From: Fibrobacter sp. UBA4223
GTDB taxonomy: Bacteria; Fibrobacterota; Fibrobacteria; Fibrobacterales; Fibrobacteraceae
Direction: 5' to 3'
Assembly: GCA_002382975.1 (NCBI GenBank)
Contig: DFTB01000004.1
Span: forward strand, 1 to 13,308
DNA length: 13,308 nt
In this document: piece by piece, positions 7,553-13,192 of the stretch
Position numbering within the stretch: position 1 is the stretch's first letter
How the letters are laid out: the number at the start of each line of letters is the position of its first letter
Position numbers and translations under genes: made by a program
The notes under the pieces: generated by a model
Seen by the model: the letters and a program-made list of their open reading frames with translations, nothing else
Told to the model about the DNA's origin: nothing
The model's database searches: none

Positions 7553-7690
7553 ATGAACCAGAAAAAACAATATAGCGCACCCAAGATGACTGTGGTCGCC
7601 GTCAAGGCTCAATCGCGATTGATGGCGTCCAGCGGCTACACGGGTGGCGGCGCCTTTATGGATGTTACCGAAAAAGACCATTACGCTTGA
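7553..7690 (+). CDS. Short peptide 2 (45 aa), paralogous leader to peptide 1
   Basis: It starts 35 bases after peptide 1 with only a weak purine stretch (GAGA) upstream, so translation may depend on the upstream gene. The N-terminal block KKQYSAPKMTVVAV matches peptide 1 at K-K-x-Y-x-A-P-x-M-x-V, with Q20 and L23 aligning to Q27 and L30 there. The tail SSGYTGGGAFMDVTEKDHYA is unlike peptide 1: no cysteine, a run of glycines, and several Ser/Thr and acidic residues. A strong terminator follows within 31 bases, so peptides 1 and 2 are the last genes of the surface-protein transcript. The role is unknown; the shared leader and divergent tail argue for a substrate of common processing machinery. 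Confidence 0.6.
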   Translation: MNQKKQYSAPKMTVVAVKAQSRLMASSGYTGGGAFMDVTEKDHYA

Positions 7691-7720
7691 TTGCGTGATA
7701 AGTCTTGGAAATTTTTTATT

Positions 7721-7745
7721 GGGATCGTTATCGGTCCCTTTTTTT
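7721..7745 (+). terminator. Rho-independent terminator after the peptide genes
   Basis: Stem GGGATCG (7721-7727) and CGGTCCC (7732-7738) with one T-G pair and loop TTAT, followed by seven T (7739-7745). It closes the operon of the surface protein and the two peptides. Confidence 0.88.
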
Positions 7746-7750
7746 GTTTG

Positions 7751-7783
7751 GAAGGTGACCTTCATCACTTTAATTTTGTGATG
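7751..7783. promoter_or_regulatory. Two adjoining dyads, possible operator or promoter region
   Basis: GAAGGT-G-ACCTTC (7751-7763) is a perfect interrupted palindrome. It abuts CATCAC (7763-7768) and GTGATG (7778-7783), separated by nine A/T bases. A poor -35/-10 pair (TTGGAA at 7748, TAATTT at 7771, spacer 17) overlaps them. This could drive the fragment and perhaps the cassette downstream, but the support is thin. Confidence 0.3.
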
Positions 7784-7790
7784 TTAAGTT

Positions 7791-8090
7791 TTGAAGATTG
7801 CCGAAGGGGCTTTCATCAACCCCATGCGTGCCTACCTGGTTTATCATAAGAGCGCTGCCATGCAGAAGTCTGCCCGAGGCAACTTTGGCAGTGGCATCGC
7901 GCTCCCCGAAGAGCTGGATATCGAAATCGAGAATGAAAACGGTATTGTTGTTCAGACAGGAACCCTCAACACGGTTACGGGCGATGTCCGTATGGACCGC
8001 TGGTTCGACCTGAAGGGCCGCAGGCTGAATTCCAGGCCCACCGCAAAGGGAACCTACTACAATAATGGCAAAAGGGTTGTTATTAGGTAG
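7791..8090 (+). pseudogene. Detached duplicate of the surface protein C-terminal module
   Basis: This 300-bp frame aligns without gaps to the last 99 codons of the surface-protein gene (7065-7364), shifted by 726 bases. About 13 of 99 residues differ, mostly conservatively, and a stretch of some 65 bases in the middle (around 7917-7980) has only one mismatch. Homology stops at about 7790. Upstream there is no signal peptide, no ATG and only a TTG at 7791, so an exported product is not possible from this copy alone. It keeps the full sorting-like tail (DRWFDLKGRRLN to GKRVVIR) and has no stop codons. I read it as the end of a paralogue that lost its front, or a module cassette left by recombination. 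Confidence 0.75.
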
Positions 8091-8137
8091 GAGCGAATTT
8101 TTTCCAGGGGGAGTTCCTAATTAAGAAAGTTGATGAA

Positions 8138-8167
8138 AATCGGGACCTTGGCTGGTCTCGATTTTTT
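8138..8167 (+). terminator. Strong terminator just ahead of the nucleotidyltransferase cassette
   Basis: A 10-bp stem with one G-T pair, AATCGGGACC (8138-8147) and GGTCTCGATT (8154-8163), loop TTGGCT, ends in six T (8162-8167). The next gene starts only 25 bases later, and no promoter is visible in that gap. It may end transcripts from the fragment or act as an attenuator for the cassette. Confidence 0.88.
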
Positions 8168-8192
8168 ATATATACGCTAAACGGTTGTCAAC

Positions 8193-9326
8193 TTGGAACA
8201 CTTGGAAGAAAAATTTTTCGCCCTGTTGCGGCTTGGACTTGGAATGGAAGGGCAAAACCCTTCGGGATTTTCTTTGGCTCCCGAAGAATGGCCCGCCCTT
8301 TACGAAATGGCCGCAAAACAGTCCGTGCTGGGAGTCGCCTACGCGGGTATCCAGCGCTTGCCGAAAGATGCCCGGCCGCCGATGGAGCTTGCGTTCCAGT
8401 GGGCCAGCGAGGCGGAGACGATTCGCGGGCACAACCGCCTGGTGGACGGAGTGGCCGCCCGCTTGACGGAACGGTTCGAGAAAGAAGGGCGACGTTCCGC
8501 CATTTTGAAGGGCCCGGCCAACGCACGGCTTTACCCGGACCCGGGAATCCGGCAGTGCGGCGACATCGACATATGGGTGGAAGGAGGCCGTGCAGAGATT
8601 GAGTCCATGCTTCTTAAAATGGGCTTGCTCCATGTCTCCAATCCCTCCTTGTTGAGGCCCGAAGCCTACCATCATTTCCACTTGCCGGAGCCTGTAGACG
8701 GGGTGGAGGTGGAGGTCCATTTCCGTCCGTCTTCCGGGAACCAGAACCCTTTTTCCAACGCACGCTTGCAGAAGTTTCTGGAATCGGAACTGGAAAACCT
8801 GGTGCAGACGGATGTTGGCTTCTGGTCGCCCTCCGTCCGGTTTGCCCTGGTCATGCAGCTGGCCCACATCCAGAGGCATTTTTTGACCAGCGGCATCGGA
8901 TTCAGGCAGCTTGTGGACTACCTTGTGCTCTTGAAGTGTTCTTCTGCTGCCGACCGGGATTTTGTGAGTTCCCGTTTAAGGTGCTTCGGGCTGAACCGGA
9001 CTGCCGGGGCGTTGATGTGGGTTTTGCTGCACAAACTCAACATACCCGACACGCTGCTGCTTTGCAAGCCCCACAAGAAGCGTGGCCTCCGAATGGTCGC
9101 CCAGGCTTTTGCCGGGGGCAATTTCGGTCTGTTCGGCAATGCGCGGAACCGGAACATTGTGGCCTGGTGGGTTTACAACTGGGCACACCCTCTGAGAAAT
9201 TTCTTTTTCGACCCGGTGGAGGTCTTTTGGATTGAAGCGCGCTACTGGAAACGGTTCGTCGCGTCTATCCCCCTGCGGGTTCGCCTGCGGAAGATTTCCA
9301 TCAGGGACGTGATGGAACGGAATTGA
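8193..9326 (+). CDS. Nucleotidyltransferase-fold protein, NTP_transf_5-like (copy 1)
   Basis: The 377-residue protein has the core LKGPANARLYPDPGIRQCGDIDIWV, with the Asp pair D124/D126 of the polymerase-beta-type nucleotidyltransferase fold and a later acidic strand VEVEVHFRPSSG that could supply the third metal ligand. This matches the uncharacterised nucleotidyltransferase family PF14907 as I know it, which is frequent near HPr-kinase-like and peptide-modification genes. The substrate is unknown. The start is uncertain: TTG at 8193 or TTG at 8202 (which aligns with the ATG of copy 2). Both have weak ribosome sites. It is paralogous to the next gene along its whole length, so tandem duplication is likely. 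It is the first gene of the cassette; the next starts 38 bases downstream. Confidence 0.82.
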   Translation: MEHLEEKFFALLRLGLGMEGQNPSGFSLAPEEWPALYEMAAKQSVLGVAYAGIQRLPKDARPPMELAFQWASEAETIRGHNRLVDGVAARLTERFEKEGRRSAILKGPANARLYPDPGIRQCGDIDIWVEGGRAEIESMLLKMGLLHVSNPSLLRPEAYHHFHLPEPVDGVEVEVHFRPSSGNQNPFSNARLQKFLESELENLVQTDVGFWSPSVRFALVMQLAHIQRHFLTSGIGFRQLVDYLVLLKCSSAADRDFVSSRLRCFGLNRTAGALMWVLLHKLNIPDTLLLCKPHKKRGLRMVAQAFAGGNFGLFGNARNRNIVAWWVYNWAHPLRNFFFDPVEVFWIEARYWKRFVASIPLRVRLRKISIRDVMERN

Positions 9327-9364
9327 GTGGTCGTTGAAAAGTTATATTGCGAAAGTGTAGTCCT

Positions 9365-10450
9365 ATGGAAAAGGAACTTTTTAAACTTTTGAGAATGGGC
9401 CTGGATGTGCCGGGTGCGTTTGGGGATTTTCGCTTAGATGTTCAGGCGTGGGAATCCCTGTACGCCCTTGCCAAGCGGCAGTCGGTGCTGGGTATCGCCT
9501 TTGCGGGTATCGAGAAGCTCCCAAAGGAGAGCCGCCCGCCCGTGCAGCTCCTGCTTAGGTGGGCCACCGAGGTAGAGGCCATCCGTGGCATGAACGGCCT
9601 CATGAACAAGGAAGCGGCCCGCCTTACCCGGTTGTTTACGGAAGCTGGCCGCAGGAACGCCATCTTGAAGGGGCAGGCCAACGCCAGGCTGTACCCGGAC
9701 CCGGGCCTCCGCCAGTCGGGGGATATCGACATCTGGGTGGAAGGCGGCCGCGAAAGCATCAACCGGTTATTGGTCGATATGGGGATGATTGAAAAGTCGG
9801 CTCTGGAGTTCGGCCGTTTCTGGCACCATGCCCACCTGGAGCGCACCAAGGACGGAATCGTGGCGGAGGTGCATTACAGGCCCGCTTCCGGTAACCCCTA
9901 CAAGAGCCAGGAACTCCAGGATTTCTTGAACCGGGAAATTTTGAACGCCCTGATGGTGCCCGAAGGTTTTTACGCCCCCAGCATCAAGTTTGCCCTGGTG
10001 ATGCAGCTTTCCCACCTGCAGCAGCATTTCTACAGCGGCGGACTTGGGTTCCGGCAATATATCGACTATTATATCTTGCTGAAAAATTCTACGGGGGAGG
10101 TGTGTCGCGAGGTGTCGAGTGTGATGAAACACCTGGGCATGCTGCACGCTTGCAGTGCGGTGATGTGGGTGCTTCAGCAGGTACTAGGGCTGGAACGAGA
10201 CCTGATGCTCTGTGAGCCCTGTGCTTGGCGGGGTCGGCGCTTGCTCCACTTGGCCTTAGTGGGCGGTAATTTTGGTAAGTACCGGCAGAAACCCCGGAAT
10301 GTTTTTGTGCGGTGGTTCAGGGACCGCAGGCAGGCCCTGAGTTGGCTGCCCTTTGACCCCATGAACGCCTTTTTCAAGGAACTGAAGTATTGGCGACACA
10401 CCCTTTACCTGATGCCCTTGCGGGTGAAGCGCCGGAGGATTGAGCTATGA
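9365..10450 (+). CDS. Nucleotidyltransferase-fold protein, NTP_transf_5-like (copy 2)
   Basis: At 361 residues it is a full-length paralogue of copy 1, from MEKELFKLLRMGLD at the start to a basic LRVKRRRIEL end. The catalytic block reads LKGQANARLYPDPGLRQSGDIDIWVEGG, with D120 and D122 intact, and the acidic strand is AEVHYRPASGNPY. Both copies therefore keep the presumed metal ligands, which argues for two active enzymes with different acceptors, or a heterodimer. The ATG at 9365 is preferred over an in-frame TTG at 9347 because it matches the paralogue. The stop overlaps the next start as ATGA, and GGAGG (10434-10438) within its last codons serves the next gene, so the two are translationally coupled. 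The acceptor and nucleotide are unknown. Confidence 0.83.
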   Translation: MEKELFKLLRMGLDVPGAFGDFRLDVQAWESLYALAKRQSVLGIAFAGIEKLPKESRPPVQLLLRWATEVEAIRGMNGLMNKEAARLTRLFTEAGRRNAILKGQANARLYPDPGLRQSGDIDIWVEGGRESINRLLVDMGMIEKSALEFGRFWHHAHLERTKDGIVAEVHYRPASGNPYKSQELQDFLNREILNALMVPEGFYAPSIKFALVMQLSHLQQHFYSGGLGFRQYIDYYILLKNSTGEVCREVSSVMKHLGMLHACSAVMWVLQQVLGLERDLMLCEPCAWRGRRLLHLALVGGNFGKYRQKPRNVFVRWFRDRRQALSWLPFDPMNAFFKELKYWRHTLYLMPLRVKRRRIEL

Positions 10451-11736
10451 ACGAGACCCGCTATTACAAGGTGGCCGGTCACCTGTTCTCCGTGACGGTG
10501 GACGGTTGTTTGTTGGATGGAACCGCCGCCGGAAATTTGGACGAGAATGCCGCCGAGCCGCAGGGCGATTTCTTCGCCAGGTGCATGGACAATTACGAAC
10601 CATTCGTCATTCCGGGCTCTACCCCTGACGTCATTCCGGGCCCCGACCCGGAATCCAGATGGCGGCTCAAGGCCGCCATGACGAATAACGACACCGCCGC
10701 GGCAAAGAACTCGGAACATACGGCATGTCAGCCCGGCCAGGGTGCCGGGGGCAATGTATTTTCTCTGTCCGTTCTGCCGCCCGCCGCCTTCGACTACACC
10801 GAAGAAATCCGTCAAGAGGACGAGGGCCAGACCATCATCTGCGGGCACAGGTTGGCGGGGGAGTCGGTCTTTGAATTTCTGTTGCGGGACATTTCTACGG
10901 GAACTTTGATTTGTTCCAGTGGCTATCGGGAGGCCCGCCTGCTGATGGGCTCTGCGGCCAAGGACTTGCGTCTGCAAAAGTTCGCCCTGAACAATTCCCT
11001 GATGGTGCTGTACGCCCTGGCCACGGCTGGCCTTGGTACCGCCCTTTTCCATTCGGCGGTGGTCAGCTACAAGGGCAGGGGCTACATGTTCCTCGGCAAG
11101 AGCGGCACCGGCAAGAGCACTCACGCAAGGCTTTGGCTCAAGCACATCGAAGGTTCTGAACTGATGAACGACGACAATCCGGTGGTGCGTTTTTTCGACG
11201 ACGGGCCTGATGGTGCGCCCCGCGCCGTGGTTTACGGCTCCCCCTGGAGCGGAAAGACCCCTTGCTACAGGAACGTTCAGGCTCCCGTAGGCGGGATCGT
11301 GCTGCTTTCCCAGGCTCCTTACAACAAGATTGTCCGTCTGAAGGGTGTGCAGGCATACGCGGCTCTGGTCACCAGCATTTCGGGCAAGCGTTGGGACAAA
11401 TCCGTTGCCGACGGCCTGCACGCTACGGAAAACGCCCTGGCGAAAAACGTTCCCGTTTGGCATTTGGAATGCCTGCCCGACGAAGTCGCCGCAAAACTGT
11501 GCAACGAGAATATTTCTGCACAGGATGTCATTCCGGGCAACGACAATAACGTCATTCCGGGCAACGACAATAGCGTCATTCCGGGCAACGACAATAACGT
11601 CATTCCGGGCAACGACCCGGAATCTAGATGGCGGCTCAAGGCCGCCATGACGAGGGACGGTGCACTCCATGACGACGGACGAGCGCGCCATGACGAGGGA
11701 CAGTACGCCATGACGAAGGACGGACATGCCCACTGA
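10447..11736 (+). CDS. HPr-kinase-like P-loop protein with two repeat-derived segments
   Basis: The predicted ATP-dependent kinase of the HprK-like group has Walker A GKSGTGKST (217-225), a following NDDNPVVR acidic motif, GSPWSGKTPCYRN and QAPYNKIVRL. Relatives occur beside nucleotidyltransferases and in some lasso-peptide clusters, where one such kinase phosphorylates the peptide; by analogy a peptide substrate is possible here. The N-terminal part (YYKVAGHLFSV) is the usual strand-rich domain. Residues 54-79 (VIPGS... to LKAAMT) and 361-429 are translations of palindromic repeats. The first sits in a loop between YEPF and VFSLSVL, and the second forms the whole C-terminus after CLPDEVAAKLC, where relatives end as I recall them. 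The kinase core is uninterrupted, so the protein may still work. It overlaps copy 2 by four bases and the next gene by eleven. Confidence 0.8.
   Translation: MNETRYYKVAGHLFSVTVDGCLLDGTAAGNLDENAAEPQGDFFARCMDNYEPFVIPGSTPDVIPGPDPESRWRLKAAMTNNDTAAAKNSEHTACQPGQGAGGNVFSLSVLPPAAFDYTEEIRQEDEGQTIICGHRLAGESVFEFLLRDISTGTLICSSGYREARLLMGSAAKDLRLQKFALNNSLMVLYALATAGLGTALFHSAVVSYKGRGYMFLGKSGTGKSTHARLWLKHIEGSELMNDDNPVVRFFDDGPDGAPRAVVYGSPWSGKTPCYRNVQAPVGGIVLLSQAPYNKIVRLKGVQAYAALVTSISGKRWDKSVADGLHATENALAKNVPVWHLECLPDEVAAKLCNENISAQDVIPGNDNNVIPGNDNSVIPGNDNNVIPGNDPESRWRLKAAMTRDGALHDDGRARHDEGQYAMTKDGHAH
10606..10683 (+). repeat. In-frame palindromic repeat inside the kinase-like gene, copy A
   Basis: One 24-bp unit beginning GTCATTCCGGG (10606-10629) is followed by a 54-bp terminal unit (10630-10683). 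The terminal unit folds as ATTCCGGG/CCCGGAAT (10633-10640, 10647-10654) and ATGGCGGC/GCCGCCAT (10659-10666, 10672-10679). The lengths 24 and 54 are multiples of three and the frame has no stop, so the gene stays open. The encoded text is VIPG...PDPESRWRLKAAMT. It differs from copy B's terminal unit at three of 54 positions. Confidence 0.9.
11527..11652 (+). repeat. In-frame palindromic repeat, copy B, with three 24-bp tandem units
   Basis: Three 24-bp units (11527-11550, 11551-11574, 11575-11598) each encode VIPGNDN plus N or S and differ by a single base. They lead into the 54-bp terminal unit (11599-11652), nearly identical to copy A and in the same frame. Stems ATGGCGGC and GCCGCCAT are conserved; the first stem is CCGGG/CCCGG. 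Confidence 0.92.
11653..11720 (+). repeat. Degenerate ~20-bp repeats derived from the repeat's right end
   Basis: After the terminal unit, CCATGACGA-GGAC-like blocks recur near 11667, 11688 and 11709 at about 20-base spacing. They echo the element's end, GCCATGACG, followed by AGGGAC or AAGGAC. The frame stays open to 11736 and gives a low-complexity Asp/His/Gly-rich tail. The last block supplies the ribosome site of the next gene. Confidence 0.7.
11716..11720 (+). promoter_or_regulatory. Ribosome binding site that lies inside repeat-derived DNA
   Basis: AAGGA is five bases ahead of the ATG at 11726 and fixes that start. It belongs to the last degenerate repeat block, so the peptidase gene's translation signal appears to come from the repeat. 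Confidence 0.65.
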
Positions 11737-12166
11737 CGAACAAATCCTTTCCGAAGCCATCCGCCTGGTAGGCGAGGGCGTGCAGGTGACGCTTCCTGTA
11801 AACGGCAGGAGCATGTACCCCTTTATCATCGGGGGGCGCGAAAGCGTTGTGCTGGTGAAACCCCAAGAACTTCGGGTGGGGCATGTGGTGCTTGCCCAGG
11901 TAGAAGGCGGCCGCCATGTGGTCCACCGCATTGTCGATATTGACGGCGACCGCATCACCCTGATGGGGGACGGCAACCTCCAGGGTCGAGAACATTGCAC
12001 TGTCGATGGTGTCAAAGCCCTTGCTGTCCAGGTGGTGGGAGAAACTGGCAAAAAACGCTCACTTTATGGCTTTTGTGGTAATTTGTGCGCTAAAATTTGG
12101 TACACGGCCCGCCCCGTTCGGCGTTACCTGCTGAAGATTTATCGTGTCGCTAAAGGCTTAGATTAG
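11726..12166 (+). CDS. S24/S26-type serine peptidase-like protein, 146 aa
   Basis: The small signal-peptidase/LexA-fold protein has nucleophile motif NGRSMYPFI (Ser29), then VVLAQVEGGRHVVHRIV (His67) and DGDRITLMGDGN (79-84 region). A Ser-His arrangement is typical of archaeal/ER-like signal peptidases (S26B), whereas LexA-type enzymes use Ser-Lys; which applies here is not certain. No N-terminal membrane anchor is seen, although the C-terminal part is basic and aromatic and might touch the membrane. Standing in a cassette with two nucleotidyltransferases and a kinase-like protein, it could trim a modified peptide. It overlaps the previous gene by 11 bases and the convergent phosphoesterase gene by 9 bases. 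There is no terminator between the convergent genes. Confidence 0.78.
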   Translation: MPTDEQILSEAIRLVGEGVQVTLPVNGRSMYPFIIGGRESVVLVKPQELRVGHVVLAQVEGGRHVVHRIVDIDGDRITLMGDGNLQGREHCTVDGVKALAVQVVGETGKKRSLYGFCGNLCAKIWYTARPVRRYLLKIYRVAKGLD

Positions 12167-13123
12167 CTGTTTTTCCACCAATTCGAGAATTTTCCGAATC
12201 GCGTCGTCTGGCGATAGGTCGGTGTCGCCGCCGGCAGCCCGGGTGTGGCCGCCTCCGCCGAATTCCTTGGCGATGACGTTCACGTCCACCACGTAGTTGC
12301 TTCTGAGGCTAATCTTGTATTTGCCGTTTACGGGATACAGGAATACCGCCACTTCGGTGCCGGAGACTTCACGCAGGGTGTCGATGACGTTGCTCAGGTC
12401 CACCGGCGTTACGTCGAATTCCTTCATCTTTTCGGGCGTCACGTAGGCATGTACCACGCGGCCCTCCAGGGCGAGCTTGCAGTTCTGCAGCACGAACCCG
12501 GTCACCAGCGTTTGCTTGTAGGTGCGGCAGTAGTAGGTCTCGTTCACGATGCGGGCAAAATCGATTCCCTTGTCGATAAGGGTGCCCACAATTTCCATGG
12601 TCCGCTTGCCCGTGTTGCTGAACTTGAAGGCTCCCGTGTCGTGGACGATTCCAAGATAGAGGCATTCTGCGGTGCGCTTGCTGATTTTGCTCGGGTCCAA
12701 CTGTTCAAAAAGCACTTGACTGGCGGAACTGGCACTTGGCTCCACGATGTTCAGGCTGCAGAGATTTTTCGGGTTGCTGATGTGGTGGTCGATGTTGCAG
12801 GTTTTCTTGGCGCTTTGTAGGCATGCCACTCCGCCTGCACCCACACGCTCAAAGGAGGGCGTGTCCATAAGCACCGCCGCGTCAAAGGGTTCGCTCCCGT
12901 CGGAGCTTTCGAACAGCGGGAGCGCCTTGTCGGCACCGTTCAAAATCCTGTAGCTTTCGGGAAATTTTTCCAGATAGACCTGGACCTTGATATTCGGGAA
13001 ATTGTCCAGGATGTAGTTGTACAGGGCCAGGGTAGAGCCGACGCAGTCCCCGTCGGGCCGGACGTGGCCGAAAATGGCCACGGTCTTTACATCGCTTAAA
13101 AAGTCTTGAATATTCATGAGCAT
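12158..13123 (-). CDS. nrnA: DHH/DHHA1 phosphoesterase, NrnA-like nanoRNase/pAp phosphatase
   Basis: The cytosolic Mn-dependent phosphoesterase is expected to degrade very short RNA oligomers and/or dephosphorylate pAp. Motifs: GHVRPDGDCVGS near the N-terminus (His20, Asp24, Asp26), LMDTPSFERVG, the name motif NIDHHISN, HDTGAFKFSNT, and C-terminal DHHA1 motif GGGGHTRAAGG. About 320 residues is the normal length. The start is ambiguous: TTG 13126, ATG 13123 and ATG 13117 are all in frame, and none has a clear ribosome site. I use 13123; 13117 (MNIQDFLSDVK) is equally likely. It is convergent with the cassette and probably a housekeeping gene unrelated to it. Whether it acts on c-di-AMP intermediates cannot be told from the sequence. 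Confidence 0.9.
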   Translation of the reverse strand: MLMNIQDFLSDVKTVAIFGHVRPDGDCVGSTLALYNYILDNFPNIKVQVYLEKFPESYRILNGADKALPLFESSDGSEPFDAAVLMDTPSFERVGAGGVACLQSAKKTCNIDHHISNPKNLCSLNIVEPSASSASQVLFEQLDPSKISKRTAECLYLGIVHDTGAFKFSNTGKRTMEIVGTLIDKGIDFARIVNETYYCRTYKQTLVTGFVLQNCKLALEGRVVHAYVTPEKMKEFDVTPVDLSNVIDTLREVSGTEVAVFLYPVNGKYKISLRSNYVVDVNVIAKEFGGGGHTRAAGGDTDLSPDDAIRKILELVEKQLI

Positions 13124-13141
13124 CAATATAGAACTGTTTGA

Positions 13142-13170
13142 TTGACATAAATGTCAGATTATTTTATAAT
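13142..13170 (+). promoter_or_regulatory. Consensus sigma-70 promoter of the lipoprotein gene
   Basis: TTGACA (13142-13147), a 17-base spacer and TATAAT (13165-13170) match the housekeeping consensus at every position. The start codon at 13193 implies a short leader of about 15 bases holding AAGGAG (13182-13187). Confidence 0.85.
13143..13156. promoter_or_regulatory. Palindrome overlapping the -35 box, possible operator
   Basis: TGACAT-AA-ATGTCA is a perfect dyad with 6-bp arms that covers five of the six -35 bases. A repressor bound here would block the promoter. The dyad could also be chance in A/T-rich DNA. Confidence 0.4.
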
Positions 13171-13192
13171 TTTTCACAAAAAAGGAGAAAAA

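Noticed and set aside
8166..8879. A 237-codon minus-strand frame opposite nucleotidyltransferase copy 1
   Set aside because: It is antisense to a gene with conserved catalytic residues and a full-length paralogue; it has no ribosome site or domain.
11527..11652. A CRISPR array
   Set aside because: The units are contiguous 24-bp tandem repeats without unique spacers, and they are translated in frame.
10405..12051. A 548-codon minus-strand open frame across the kinase-like and peptidase genes
   Set aside because: It runs antisense to two genes with clear motifs and has no domain of its own. The repeats stay open in several frames, which lengthens it artificially.
7377..12166. A complete lasso-peptide cluster
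   Set aside because: Kinase-like and nucleotidyltransferase genes and a YxxPxM motif are suggestive, but no asparagine-synthetase-like cyclase, transglutaminase-like leader peptidase, RRE protein or ABC transporter is present in the window.
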